From NCBI RefSeq assembly GCF_030272615.1, contig NC_081407.1, positions 267,041,574-267,105,573 on the forward strand: DNA of 64,000 bases. The letters are read 5' to 3'. The notes beneath the pieces were generated by a model. It saw nothing but the letters and a program-made list of their open reading frames with translations, ran no database searches and was not told the origin of the DNA. Positions 22,575 through 34,699 of this stretch are shown in pieces. The position numbers were made by a program, and so were the translations under genes. Each line of letters opens with the position of its first letter. Position 1 is the stretch's first letter. The stretch comes from Cryptomeria japonica. Its lineage: Eukaryota; Streptophyta; Pinopsida; Cupressales; Cupressaceae.

Positions 22575-23035
22575 TTGACAATGATACATTCCAAACAATG
22601 CACACAGATACAACCGAGCATGGAAATGTCAAACACACATGAATGCTATCAGATTGTAAAAAATTATCAATATGAGAGGCAAAACCATCTCAAGGTCCAC
22701 GAGATTCTAACAAGTGAAGGTCTTGTTGAAACCCTATCTCCAAACGATGTTGATTATGAAATCCTGAACTATCTCCATGAAACTTTCCCCACCTTACCCT
22801 CTGTTATTCCACCCACATAATGGCCTGTTAACATCCCATATCCCCGAATCCGAGCACAACAAGAGTGGTTAGCCAGGCATGGTCATCATGTTGACCAATC
22901 TTTCTCTATCCATACCCCTGTGATGATCTTGTCTTCCCCACAAGATGTTGTTTCTTTTCAAAATTATTCAAACTCAGCCTCCAATTGTGGCAAACCAACT
23001 ATATCATTAGATTTTTCTTAAAAAACTATGGTCCT
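22575..23035 (+). pseudogene. Decayed coding remnant upstream of the transposase
   Basis: One plus frame reads as ordinary protein from 22575 to a TAA at 22818-22820, then on past it to about 23020 before stops become frequent. Visible segments include KVHEILTSEGLVETLSP and, after the stop, RIRAQQEWLARHGHHVDQSF. Charge and codon pattern look coding. It has no motif I can name. It lies about 560 bases before the pogo-like ORF and on the same strand, so it may be another ORF or exon of that transposon, but this is inference. Confidence 0.3.
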
Positions 23036-23591
23036 CAGGTCTGAGAATGCTCTCAAAACCTGTACTCGCAAAGCCTAATTTGTATAGTAGTGGATGAACA
23101 TATCCCATCATGGAATTTTACCAAAATATACATCCAACCTAATTGTAAGCCAAGCACCCCTTCTCGTCTATACAGTCAAGTAATTCTTTGGGAAGAACAC
23201 AATCTAGCTACACCCCCACATCTAGAAGACCCAAAAGGTTTTGACCATGAATCCATACCAAAATAGGTGTCCAATACAAAAAACAATAAAACAAGTGTCC
23301 AATACACAAAACAATCAAACAATTGCTGAAATTTTGAGTTTCGTAAAAGGGAACCATAGTCCTATTGTTCAAGCTTCGCTGACTTGTTGCACCTTGTTGT
23401 CATTCAATATGTAATTGCACATTCATTCCATATCAAACATCATTGTTGGCATTGATCAACACTCATCGATTTACAAAATGACACGGTTAGTTGGTTCGAT
23501 CTTAGAGTATTTGGATTCAAAAGAGTATAGCCGATGTTAATTGTTGTTTCCATGGCTAACATTCATGTTCATGTTGTTTTGTGCATACAAG

Positions 23592-26153
23592 ATGTCTCCT
23601 CGTGCTTCAAAGAGATCAGCATGCACAAGGGTGCGTTCACAAAAAAGGGGTGTCACTTTCAATGTTGAAGCAGAAGCCCTGCCTCCTATTCAGACCTAAG
23701 CAAACCCTATACCACTAGCAGTAGACGATCCAAATGAACGTCCTATCCTGACCACGGTGGATGAACCTAGTCCACCTTCAACTACAAGAAAAGTAACAAT
23801 GCAACAAAAGTTGTGGTTAGCACTAGACTTGGAAGGTGCACTCTAAGATGTTGAGGACAACGATATGTCCATACGGGGTGCATTAAGGAAGTGGGGCATC
23901 CCAACTGCAACACTATCAAAATGGTTGGGTGGTCTGACCACCATGTCCAAGAAAGGTCCACCAACCATCCTCACGTATCAAGAAGAAGAGGAGATTGTGC
24001 AGTGGTGCCAAGAGATGGCCGGTTGTGGTCATGGTCTTGAAATCATAAACTTGAAGGCAGTTGTCTCTCAGATTTGTGAGGGTAGACCAACCCCTTTCAA
24101 GGATGGCATGCCTGGCAACTCATGGTGACCTGGATTCAAGGCCAGACATATTGAACTTAGCTTGCGAACAACCGAAGGCCTCGACAAAGACCGGGCACTA
24201 TGTCTTAGACTAGCAGTTGTTTCTTCTTTTTACGAGACAATGTCAAAAGCATATGTTGCTAATCCGTATGGTCATGCCTGCATTTGGAACTGTGATGAAA
24301 CATGAGTTATGATCGATAGAAATGGGGCAATGAGGGTGCTTGCAAGGAAATAAGCCGAAACGTGTCTTATATACTTCTGAAGAGTTGTGAGTGGATCACA
24401 ATTCTTTGTTGTGTTAATGCTTCTGGACAAAGCATTCCAGGGTTCTACTTGTTCAAAGGCAAGAGGCGGTTATAGAATTACATAGCTAAATGCAAACCCG
24501 GTGCTTGCATGGTAGCACAACAACATGCATGGATGACCAAGGAACTATTCATGAGTTGGTTACACCACTTCAAGCACTCCATCCCTGGGGGTGTATCACC
24601 AACGAACAGGTGCTTGTTGATATTTGACGACCACGACAAACACGTTGCATTGCCAACCATCTAAGAGGTAAGGATGCTAGGCATAAACTTGCTGACATTT
24701 CCAGCTCACACATCTCACAAACTACAACCCCTCGATGTGAGTGTATTCTCTCCATTCAAAACATACTTCAAATCAGAAAGAGTCGCATGGATAGAAAGGT
24801 TCCCCAATTTAGAAATTAGGAGGGTTGAACTGGCTGAATTGAGCAACAAGTCTTTGGCCAAGGCATTGATTGTTTCAAACATTGTTGCGGGATTCAAAAG
24901 GACGGGGATATGGCCCCTCAATCCTAATGCCCTCGCCCAAGACATGCAACCAAGCACCACTTTCCACATTAATGATGGGGAAGATGCATTTGCAGTGCAA
25001 AACATGCTTAGCCTTTCGGGAGTCCATGTCTCCCCAGAATTGGTTGTGGAAAACATTGCAGCCATCCGTCAAATGGATTCAATTGCACAAGTTGACATGG
25101 AACAGACAGCCACCAACATTGATGAAGCTACAGTTGACACTTTGGATGAGAGTCTTGGCCTTCCATCTGAGCGAATTGCACCATCCTAGGTGGTGGAAGG
25201 GGCAGTGAATCTTAGTGTTGAGCTGGAAGGCAAAGACGAACGAGGGACGTCTAGCTTGCCTTCACCACCAAAAGGTGTCATTTCAAAAATGGTGCATTAC
25301 TATGTAGATTGTGGTGACTCTGATAGTGGAAACGATGCAGGTTTGACGCAAGAAGCAACACAAGATTGTAATGTGGAAGAAGAGAGCTTGATGTCACAAG
25401 TAAGTGAGACACCTCAATCACAACAACAAAATACACTTTCACGATTCTTAAAGCTATTCGTTCACATTGTGAACCAAAGAAGTGGTAGGGGGGCTTCAAT
25501 TAGCATCCATTTGGCGCGGGAAGGGCAGTTGATAACTTCTGATGAGTTCATCGAGGGTGTCAAGTTTGCAGAGACGAGAAGTAGAGAAATAGAGGAGGGG
25601 AAACAAAGAAAGAGAGAGCAGATAAAATCAAACAAGGCGACAAGTTTGTTGGCCAAAGAAACTAATGCATTATTGAGAAAGGAGAAGGTGATCTTGCGGC
25701 AAAAAAGGAAAGGCTGAAGGAATTAGAGAAGAAGGAAAAGGCTGAAAAACTGCAGTGAGATAATGCAAGGAAGGAACACGAGGCTAAGGATAGGGAAATC
25801 TCAAAGAAGGTCCATGAGTTGGCAAGAAAGAAGTTGTTGAACAGTGAGTCCAGTCCATCCATGCCTTTTCTCGACCGACACCTTGTTATGCACGATCTAA
25901 TTAACACAATGTTGCCCAACTTTCCAACATGAATGAATTATTCACCTACTTCCCCATAGCCTACTTTTCCTAGTACTTCCAAATATATTGTAGGGGTGCC
26001 ACCATATGGTGCCAACCTCGAATATTGCAGCCCAATGCCACTTGAATTGAGTACTAGTGAGTCAATTGATGTTGACGAGAACATGGTACCCATTGCAGCA
26101 CCGAGGCCATCAGGCTCAGGGCCAAGAATTTTTTTGCCTCGTTTTTTTAATTG
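23592..26153 (+). pseudogene. Pogo/Tigger-like (DDE_1) transposase, decayed
   Basis: Starts at ATG 23592 (MSPRASKRSACTRVRSQKR, basic). A helix-turn-helix of the pipsqueak/CENP-B type follows (GALRKWGIPTATLSKWLGG), then EEEEIVQWCQEMAGCGHGL. The DDE core is recognisable: CDET near 24293-24304 (first Asp), the LLIFDD region near 24615 (second Asp, with neighbouring residues altered), and THE-like SHKLQPLDVSVFSPFKTYF near 24717 (third Asp). After 24.95 kb comes a long acidic, Gln/Ser-rich region, then a Lys/Glu-rich coiled-coil-like C-terminal part that ends near 26153. Stops occur at 23697, 23844, 24126, 24303, 24351, 24477, 24662 and 25187, among others, with frame changes near 24.38 and 25.7 kb. 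The family cuts and pastes DNA at TA sites; this copy cannot. Its terminal inverted repeats were not found. Confidence 0.75.
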
Positions 26154-26723
26154 AAGTTTAAGAAGAAATTTTGGATAATAGTTCTTGTTCAATTTTGATT
26201 GATACGTTACACACAATGTATGGAAATTGATGTAATAGAGACACTGGTAGACATATTGATTGGTGACATACAAGTAATGGGATGATTGAATGTTTATGCC
26301 AATTTGAATACTTTATTATGTGTCAATGGTTTCAATTGTTTGAGGGTTACATGGTTTCAATTGTTTCAACGTTTCAATGACTCAAATGCTTTCAATGGTT
26401 ACATGTACATTCAATGCTTAATTGGTTTGCATAGTTCAAGCGCTCCAATGTTTGAATATCTCAAATGCTTTCGTATGTTACGTTTATATTCAATGCTTGA
26501 ATGGTTTGCAGAGTCCAATGCTTTCGGGCTGGAAAGGGAAGTTTGATATGTTGGTACAATTCACATGTTATGGGATTATTGAGAAAAGGTGTGAACAACT
26601 ACATGCTACAATTTTCATCTATTGAATGATGTTTATGGAAATAGTTTTGATGTATCAATTTAGCACAATTGAGTTGGGTGCCTAACTCGAAACCTTGCCA
26701 ATTGAACACCTCAAAAGCCTTGC
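26154..26723. other. Low-complexity CAATG-rich sequence
   Basis: From 26286 to 26625 the words TTCAATG, TTTGAATGG and CAATGCTT recur irregularly. The open frames here follow this bias. No gene recognised. Confidence 0.4.
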
Positions 26724-27399
26724 CATTGGTGTGAGGTGTCAAAATTGTGCCATTTTGTACCATCGACTGAGGTCATCGTGTGGCATTTTTCTACATGGCC
26801 ACCCAATCCACCAAGCTCTCCCTCCATACTTCCTCCGGCCACTTTGAAAATTTCCTTGCAGTTATGCCTCACCTCACCTTCCATGTGTTTAGGTACTCCA
26901 ACGAGGACACACAACTGTTTGAAAATCTTAATACTTTTGAATTGTTATACACCCAATCCACCAAGCTCTCCCTCCATACTTCCTCCAACCACTTTGATAA
27001 TTGAAGAGCATGAAGGTTTTCAAACAATGGCATCTCCTCATTGTTTGGGAGTAAGAGAAGTGCAAACAAGATAAAGGTTTTTTTTGTGAATGCAGCACAT
27101 AGAGGATCAAAGTTGTTTGAACTTAATTGTTCAATCCGCCCAAGAACTATTTCAAATTGAGTTAAGTTTGTGGATTCTTGTACAATTTCTGCAAGGTTGG
27201 AGGCTTCTTGTTCCAATTGTTGGCAAATTGGCCCAATCATCACATTGCATGTGAATGGAGATCAAAGCATGCAATGACCTTGTTGTAGCCATGTCAATGG
27301 AGTACTTGAGTAGAGGTCAAAGTTGGTCTCTCAATCCACGTGGCATGGCACATTGTCCCCAAAGTTAGGGTGTGCACGCACTAGATCCTCACACCAATG

Positions 27400-27655
27400 T
27401 ATATACATGTTCAAGCACATATGTATATACATGTACATGCACATTCGTATATACATGTACATACATACATAAATGTACATGTTCATATAGTGAATGTCTT
27501 CAAATTTGAGTTGTAAGTCATGTAGATTCATACATGTACATACACATATGTACATACATAGACATGTGCATACACATGTGTAAATACATACACATGTGAA
27601 TACACATGTGTTTATACACACACACGTGCATACACATTTGCACATACATGCCAAT
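27400..27655. repeat. ACATGTACATAC-rich low-complexity tract
   Basis: Alternating ACATGTAC, ATACACATGTG and similar words; the Cys-rich minus frame across it is an artefact of this composition. Confidence 0.8.
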
Positions 27656-27769
27656 ATTCATGTCTAAGGGTTTGAGGGTTTCTAATTTACTGTTTATGCA
27701 TTATTTGAAAGAAATAGTACTAGTTACAATGAAGCATGACAAGTATTAAGTATTTCATTTGTGAACATT

Positions 27770-29000
27770 CAAAATTTAATTTAAAGCATTGGGGACATCA
27801 AAACATTGAAACTATTGAAACATGACAACCATTAATGAGTTCATTGAAAGAAGAACGGTAAAAGTATCTCGACAACTAACTCACAATCAATTAAATAAAC
27901 TTCATTTAATTGAGTGTAAATCCTCATACATGTAACCATTCAAGCATTGAATGTACATTTAAGCATTGAAGCAAAGGATTGAAATTTGTTAAAAATTGAG
28001 ACAATGAAACCATTGAAATAGTGAAACCCTTTGAACCATTGAAAGCATTCAAAACCTCAAAGCCACAAACCTTAAAACTCACAAAGAATCAAGCATTCGA
28101 ATATTTGAATATTCACTTGAACCATTGAAACCGAGAAACCCTAAAAAATTCCAACATTTGACAAATTCAAACATTTGCAACATTCGACAAATTGAATTAT
28201 TTGCACCATTGAATAATTTAAAGCATTGGGGACATCAAAACATTGAAACTATTCAAACATATCAGCTATTGAAAGTATTGAAACATGACAAGTATTGAAA
28301 CTTGAGAACATTGAAACTATTGAAACATGACAATCATTAATGAGTTCATTGAAAGAAGAACAATAAAAGTATCTTGACAACTAACTCGCAATCAACCAAA
28401 TAAACTTCTATTTAATTGAGTGTAAACCCTCAGACATGTAACCATTCAAGCACTGAATGTACATCATTTAAGCATTGAAGCAAAGAATTGAAATTTGTTA
28501 AAAATTGAGACAATGAAACCATTGAAACAACGAAACCCTTCGAACCATTGAAAGCATTCAAACCCTCAAAGCCACAAACCTTGAAACTCACAAAGATTCA
28601 AACATTTGAATATTCAAATATTCACTTGAACCATTAAAACCGAGAAACCCTACAAAATTCCAACATTCGACAAATTCAAACATTTGCACCATTGAAACTC
28701 TAATCAATCTCTTGAAAATTGAAACAGTGAAATCCTTGGAAATCGAAGGCATTGAACTCTCCAAAGCATTTGAGCATTGAAACCATGTAACAAAGGAAAC
28801 CCCGAAAACCCTATACCCTCAACCATTCGAGCATTGAAACCATTAAAATAGTGAGTGAATTCAAAAGCCTTCGAGAAATTGGAACATTGAAACATTTGAA
28901 ACATTGAAAACCTTCAACATTCAATCAATGAAACCCTTCCAACCGAAAACCATTGAACTTTGCAAAGCATTGTAATAATTCCAACATATATCAATTCAAA
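27770..29000. repeat. ATTGAAACC-rich region with a ~500-bp tandem duplication
   Basis: The word CATTGAAAC or a close variant recurs dozens of times. On top of this, a block containing GAGTTCATTGAAAGAAGAAC, CTAACTC.CAATCAA and TGTAACCATTCAAGCA occurs twice, at about 27837 and 28344, so an older unit of about 500 bp was duplicated. No protein recognised. Confidence 0.75.
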
Positions 29001-29226
29001 TCCTCTAACCCTCAAACCCTTAAACAAAATTCAGGTCGACATCAATTAGAAGCCATCAATAAAAACAATGATGCAAGAAATGTAAACCTGTCTTGTCGCT
29101 GTAGTGAGCCAAAAAAAGAATAGCGAACCTTGAACAGAGGATTATGATTCCCTTTTGGCATGTAATTGTGTTCAAGAACACATTGTGTTGTGCTTAGAAA
29201 CATAAAGACTTGCAGAAAGATAGAGA

Positions 29227-29652
29227 ATGAGAAAAAATATCGAAATAGCAAACGAAAGTAGCCTTCAAACAAAAAATCAGAATCAACATTGCCTTAGTGA
29301 GGATATTTCCTCACCTATGTCAAAAGGGGAGCCGTCGTTGGTCTGTCACAACCACCACAACACATCCTCATCACAGCCAAACCCTACAAAAACCAAAGGA
29401 AATGTCAAACAGTGGAAGGAGGGCAAAGAAATCGAGCAAAGTCCAGAATTCGAAGGAGAAAAACAAATCCTTTACCCGACCGAAGGTGAGCATGTTCTGG
29501 GTCCTTGTCGATTTGATTGCATGCCATGGCGAATAGGAGGTGAGGTGATGGAAACCCTTCAATGGAGAAAGCGCACGAAATGGATGACCTTTCGTAGGAG
29601 TGAAATGCGAGGAGACAAACGCCATGAATGCCTCTCTGCTAGAAAAACATGA
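29227..29652. other. GC-balanced stretch open on both strands, no recognised product
   Basis: A 141-codon plus frame and an 84-codon minus frame overlap here. Composition is less AT-rich than the neighbours. Neither peptide has a recognisable motif, and the plus frame has a poor start context. It may be a captured gene fragment, or leader sequence of a decayed gene on the minus strand (a TTTGGTTTTTGTAG acceptor-like site lies near 29390). Confidence 0.25.
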
Positions 29653-30196
29653 TGGGGCAACTGGACATAGAGCAAGTAGATGTAGAGTTAATGCGGCAGG
29701 TTAGAAATTTTGAAAGTGGTGGCATCATTTTTGGAGGGAGAGCTCAGTGAAAAGGGTTATCATCTACAAATTTGCCACATGTAAACCGCATTCGAGACTA
29801 GCGGAAGATGTTGATAGCTAACGGGGTGGGTCCACCAACGTTTCGGTCAGGGGTACAAAATGACACTATTTTGCCACCTTAGACCAATGTGCACTAGACA
29901 CGTGGCAAAACAAATGACTGACCTTCCACCTCATGATTTCAGGTTGCCAACTCACCGGTTGAGCTAGGCGAGGGTCAAAGTTGGTCTCTAGGTCCACGTG
30001 GCCACATGGACCCTCGAAGTTAGGGTGCGCAGGTATTGGTGCCTCTCCCCTATTCATAAGTTTTGTTAATTTTTTTTATGTTCGATTGTATTTTTAAAAA
30101 TTAAAATTAATTTATTAATTTTTTTAATGTTCGATTGTATTTTTTTAAATTAAAAATAATTTATTTCATTTGTGTGTGTGTGTGCGCACGTGTGTG

Positions 30197-30544
<348 letters not shown>

Positions 30545-30545
<1 letters not shown>

Positions 30546-31050
30546 ATGGACACCACCAATAGGAGGTTGGATCAAGGCTAATTTCGATGGTGTGTTGAAA
30601 GGGAATCTGGGCAATTTTGGTGCAGGGGTGGTGTTTCAGGATTGGAAGGGCAATATAATTGCATGGGGTGCTAAACGTTTGGAGAAGGGTACAAACAATG
30701 AGGCTGAGGCACAAGCAACGCTCATGGCGATTGATTGTGGATTAAAGTTAGGCTTTACAAGATTACATCTTGATTCTTTGATCATTGTAAACACAATAAG
30801 AAAAGGGGAAATTCAGGCTTGGCTCTTAAATAAGTATGTCTAGAAAATTAAAGCGACTCATATTGTTTTAGTGACTTCAAAGTCACTCATGTGCGTAGAG
30901 CAACAAATAATGTGGCTGATGTGTGGTCTTAATGGGCCACATCGTTTAGAGAGGTACAAGACTATCAATTGGAAGAGCGGCGCAGTTTGCCTGTTGTTGA
31001 CGTGGAAGATGATAACATTCATATGACAAGCCCAAGATTGTTGGAGGGAT
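30545..31050 (+). pseudogene. RNase H-like (RVT_3) domain remnant, LINE-type
   Basis: From about 30545 the plus frame encodes a plant RNase H-like domain: CEWTPPIGGWIKANFDGVLK (first Asp in NFDG), then GAGVVFQDWKG, then NNEAEAQATL (catalytic Glu) and RLHLDSLIIV (second Asp). After the TAG at 30841-30843 the reading continues in another frame through NNVADVWS, which would supply the last Asp. In plants this domain occurs at the C-terminus of LINE polyproteins and in RT-like gene fragments; it cleaves RNA in RNA-DNA hybrids. The domain is about normal length but broken, and no reverse transcriptase lies upstream, so this is a 5'-truncated copy. Confidence 0.65.
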
Positions 31051-31353
31051 GAAATAATGGAAAGTAGACAAGTTAATTGGCACGATTTAGAGGTGGAATT
31101 AATGTTGAATCGTGCGGACAAAGTGGAGAATAAAGTTCAGATAGTGTAATCACGATAGTGTATTGATGAAACAGGCTTATGACGACGAAATAGGACATTG
31201 ATGTTGGGTATGATGTGAGATATATTGATTATTTTATTGATATCTAGTGGCTTTGCAAATATTTCATTTTCACTAGCTCGGTTATCTTTGAGAGAGATTT
31301 GCAAAGAGAGGAGAATTATTTTGCAGAGGTGACAACACTGTAGTCGTGAGAAG

Positions 31354-31947
31354 ATGGAAGCTAGCTTCACCTTTAAGATAGAGAAGAAGTTAGTGCCTTT
31401 TGTGGGAAAGGTGTCGAATAGGCAATTACAAGGCCTATTTCTTTACAAGGATGGTAGATTGAGGGATGCGGTAAAATTAATGTTAGGGGAGGACATTGTA
31501 TACATAAGCCATAGATATAGGACTAATATGGAAATTTACTCTTTAATTGCTGCTTGGGGCTTAAAATTTGAGGATGTAGTGGATAAGGTGAAGCGGGTGT
31601 TGCATGAGCTAATAACAGATGAATATTTGGGAGGCATGGAATCAATATTTGAGGGGGAAATCCCGGGAGAGGGAATTGACATTTCGGAAGGGATGGTGAA
31701 ACCTGTGAATATTCTTCCCTTTGTTCGCTAGCAAGAGGAAAAGTTGAAGGCAAGGTGCAAAGCTCTGGCAAGGCGAGGCTGGGAGGCGTTCAAGACATTT
31801 GCTAAACTAATGCGAGTTGAGGAGGCTCTTAGAGTGGTGCATGAAGTGGCACCTGTGGAGATGGGCCAAGAGATGAGACCGAGAGCACACACAAAGGAAG
31901 CTCTGAAAATCCTATCCAGGTTCAAATATGAACCTGAGAATCCTTAA
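31354..31947 (+). pseudogene. Unidentified ~197-residue ORF with one TAG stop
   Basis: ATG at 31354 opens a frame running to TAA at 31945-31947, broken only by TAG at 31729-31731. The first 125 codons include FTFKIEKKLVPFVGKV, a repeat-free mixed sequence, and an acidic stretch (MESIFEGEIPGEGIDISEG). The part after the stop is basic and helical (KLKARCKALARRGWEAF, EALRVVHEVAPVEMG). It follows the RNase H remnant on the same strand and precedes an A-rich tail, so it may be part of the same LINE-like transcript or a captured host sequence. I do not recognise the family. Composition and a single stop suggest fairly recent loss of function. Confidence 0.45.
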
Positions 31948-32159
31948 TTGCTTAGTTTAGTATAGTTGGTGTTTGCTTAGTTATTTTAATGACAATGATA
32001 CAATTTTAATATACGTTGTATAGTGATAACGGTCAAGTTGTTTGTATATGTTTTATACTATTTTTGCGAACTATTTCATTTTGGAGTGACTGTTGAGGGT
32101 TAAAGGGGTTATTTTCAGATTTAGAAATTGTGGTTGGTATGTTGTGCATTCGATACTAT

Positions 32160-32260
32160 TGGAGGTTTTTTTTTAAGTATGTACTCATTTTTATGAATCT
32201 TAATAATAAAATATTATTTTATCGACCAATAAAAAATAAAAAATATAATGAATTAATAAT
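32160..32260 (+). other. A-rich tail consistent with the 3' end of a LINE-like copy
   Basis: TTAATAATAAAATATTATTT followed by CGACCAATAAAAAATAAAAA resembles the 3' end of a polyadenylated retroposed transcript, about 210 bases after the ORF that ends at 31947. No matching target duplication was established. Confidence 0.4.
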
Positions 32261-32510
32261 TAATCAAATAAAATTATATATTTGAAAATTTTAAATTAAT
32301 TTAAGTAATATTTTTTATCTAAATTATCTTTTAAATATCATTTCAAATATTGATTTATATATAAGATCAATATTTTTTATATTTAATTTGAGTAAAATAT
32401 GATTAATAAGTATAATTTAAACTAATAATGATAGATTAATTTGTATAATTTTAATTCTTTATTTTTTTAAATATATTTTTATTTTATAAGCATATAACAA
32501 AGATACTTAT

Positions 32511-32702
32511 AATTTAAACAACAAATATCTTCCATTAGCGTAGTGTGATATTGGTAGGTGAAAGACTTGCATGAATAATTTAAACAACAAATATCTTCCA
32601 TTAGCATAGTGTGATATTGGTAGGTGAAAGACTTGCATGAATAATTTAAACAACAAATATCTTCCATTAGCGTAGTGCAATATTGGTAGGTGAAAGACTT
32701 GG
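32511..32702. repeat. Three tandem copies of a 66-bp unit
   Basis: Copies start at 32511, 32577 and 32643 with AATTTAAACAACAAATATCT and end GGTGAAAGACTTG. They differ at only a few positions, so the array is young or homogenised. Confidence 0.95.
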
Positions 32703-32763
32703 ACGAAAATGTGTGAAGAGAAAAAGTGTCACTATCTAATTATAATGGGGAACATTTCATAAT

Positions 32764-32927
32764 ACTAGCACTTGCACTACAAGGAGGTGCAAGGGTTACA
32801 TTGATAGAAAAATATATACAAGTTACTATAACAATGTATATAATTTTAGATGTATTATTTTTGTGTTTTTTATTCAATACTTAAACTTAAAAACAATAAT
32901 GTAAAATAACATAAATAACAAATTATG

Positions 32928-33012
<85 letters not shown>

Positions 33013-33038
33013 CGACGTACCTTATGATGCAAGTGCTA
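32764..33038. mobile_element. Candidate MITE with 13-bp inverted ends and a TA-repeat core
   Basis: ACTAGCACTTGCA (32764-32776) and TGCAAGTGCTAGT (33026-33038) are perfect inverted repeats enclosing 275 bases that include a TA microsatellite (32929-33009). Related but incomplete end sequences recur at 33238-33290 (TACTAGCGCTTGCACC) and near 33850-33900 (AGGTGCAATGG, then GATAGTAAAATATAC). No coding sequence. The target duplication is ambiguous in this AT-rich context. Confidence 0.45.
32929..33009. repeat. (TA)n microsatellite, about 40 units
   Basis: Uninterrupted TA dinucleotides, directly visible. Confidence 0.98.
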
Positions 33039-33039
33039 G

Positions 33040-34630
33040 TTAATTAAAAATTAGAATATAAGATATTTTTCATTTCCGGTTTAATAATAAATACAATCAA
33101 ATGTGTCTAGTATATGCGGCCTTCAATAATGGACATTTTCAATTTAGATATTTTTTCTAACATTTTTACCTTGTCAAAATTGCATTTTGCTCGAAAGACC
33201 CTACTTGCAGTTGCTAACACTTAGGTTGGAAATAGTATTACTAGCGCTTGCACCAAAAGCAAGTGCAATGGTTAGCTGATAGTAAAATATGCTTTCCATT
33301 TTATTTATTAAGTTGAATAATTGTATAGGTGGTATAGATCTAAACTTTAATGTGTAAACAAAGTAATTCTACATATCTAAATATCTAAATATCTTAGAAT
33401 TTTGATAAATATTAATTTGTATTCAATATTTTGTATTAAATTTTTAGTTTGATTTTAATTACTGAGGAGATATATAGTTAAACTTTGTTGCAATCGCAAA
33501 TGATATTAATTCTAAAATTGAAACCAACTTGTCCTAATATTAAAGCATATTGAAATGAGATTAGGTTAGTTTAGGTATTGGTGAGAGTACTCAAGTAAGT
33601 AAGTGGGGAACTACATAATGTAGTATTGTTAACAGTTGAGGTTTAATGTTACAATAAAATTATAAGATTAATGTTGGACATAAAATCAAGATGCTGAGTT
33701 AAATTTCAAGGTTACAAATATATTTTAATTAGGTTTATAATAAGAATTAAAAATTATTTTTAATACTATAGATTTAACTTTAATATTTTAATTATTAAAT
33801 ATATTATTAATAATATATAATCCATATTTTATTTTTTTACTATTCAAAATATACACTTACAAATGAAGGTGCAATGGTAATGTCGATAGTAAAATATACT
33901 AAAAGTATCCATCTCTTTAAATGTTTCCAAATCTTACATTAATCAAATAAAAATTAAAAATTTGAAGATATTTTATTTTCAAATTTGCAACCTAAATTCT
34001 ATGTTTTTTTATATTAAAAGTGGCATTAATCAAATCAAAATAGTAATAAAAGCTAGAAATGAAAATTTATTGCCACAAAAGTTAAATCAAAACTCTCAGA
34101 GAAAGTAAAAATAAAAGCTACAAAATAACATAAATTATATACTTCCAAAATATTTTTCATCCCTCAAAAATTTTTAATGCTAAAATTTGCATTCTAATAG
34201 TAAAAGTTAATTTTTTTTTAAAAAAAAAACTACAAACAAAAATTTTCATAATAAAAAGCTAAATAAATTCTACAATTACAAAATATTTATGCCCTTTAAG
34301 ATATATATGACATACAAATGAACAATTATATTTCAAAGAACATAATTAAAAGTATTAAAAATTCAGAATAATATCTAAGAATATTAAATATTCTAGATAT
34401 CTTAAAAAAATTTGTTACAGAAGGCTACATTTGTCCAATAAAAATAAAATTTATAACTATGTTAAATGAAGATTAAAAAGTTCAGACTATGTGAAAATTG
34501 ATGTAGAAAAATGTAAAAATAAATACAAGTCTGTTACTAATAAAAATAAAATTATTAAGTTGTTTGAAATCAATATAATATGTATGTTTGATAATATTAT
34601 AAAGTTGTATGAAATTATTATAATATGTAT
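33040..34630. other. AT-rich sequence, nothing recognised
   Basis: No gene, element or long repeat apart from the two partial MITE-like ends noted above. Confidence 0.3.
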
Positions 34631-34633
34631 GCC

Positions 34634-34683
34634 TGATAATATTAGTTACAGTGAGTATATAGTCACTGTAACTAATATTATCA
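34634..34683. repeat. Near-perfect palindrome, 21-bp arms with 8-base loop
   Basis: TGATAATATTAGTTACAGTG(A) at 34634-34654 pairs perfectly with 34663-34683 around the loop GTATATAG. Pairing resumes outside (TGTATG / CATACA) after a 2-base mismatch, so the stem approaches 29 bp. Confidence 0.95.
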
Positions 34684-34699
34684 GTCATACATAAACTTG

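Larger units (their letters stand above)
26724..29889. mobile_element. Candidate TIR element (about 3.2 kb)
   Basis: The left end, starting CATTGGTGTGAGGTGTCAAA at 26724, is matched in inverted orientation at 29825-29889 (its complement starts CATTGGTCTAAGGTGGCAAA). The match continues through GTG.CATTTTGTACC to GAC.GA for about 45 bases with scattered mismatches. The flanks show no clear target duplication, and no transposase was recognised inside. The interior holds a minus frame at 26869-27243, a TACA-rich tract and an ATTGAAACC-rich region. This could be a decayed DNA transposon or just an inverted pair of shorter repeats. Confidence 0.4.
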
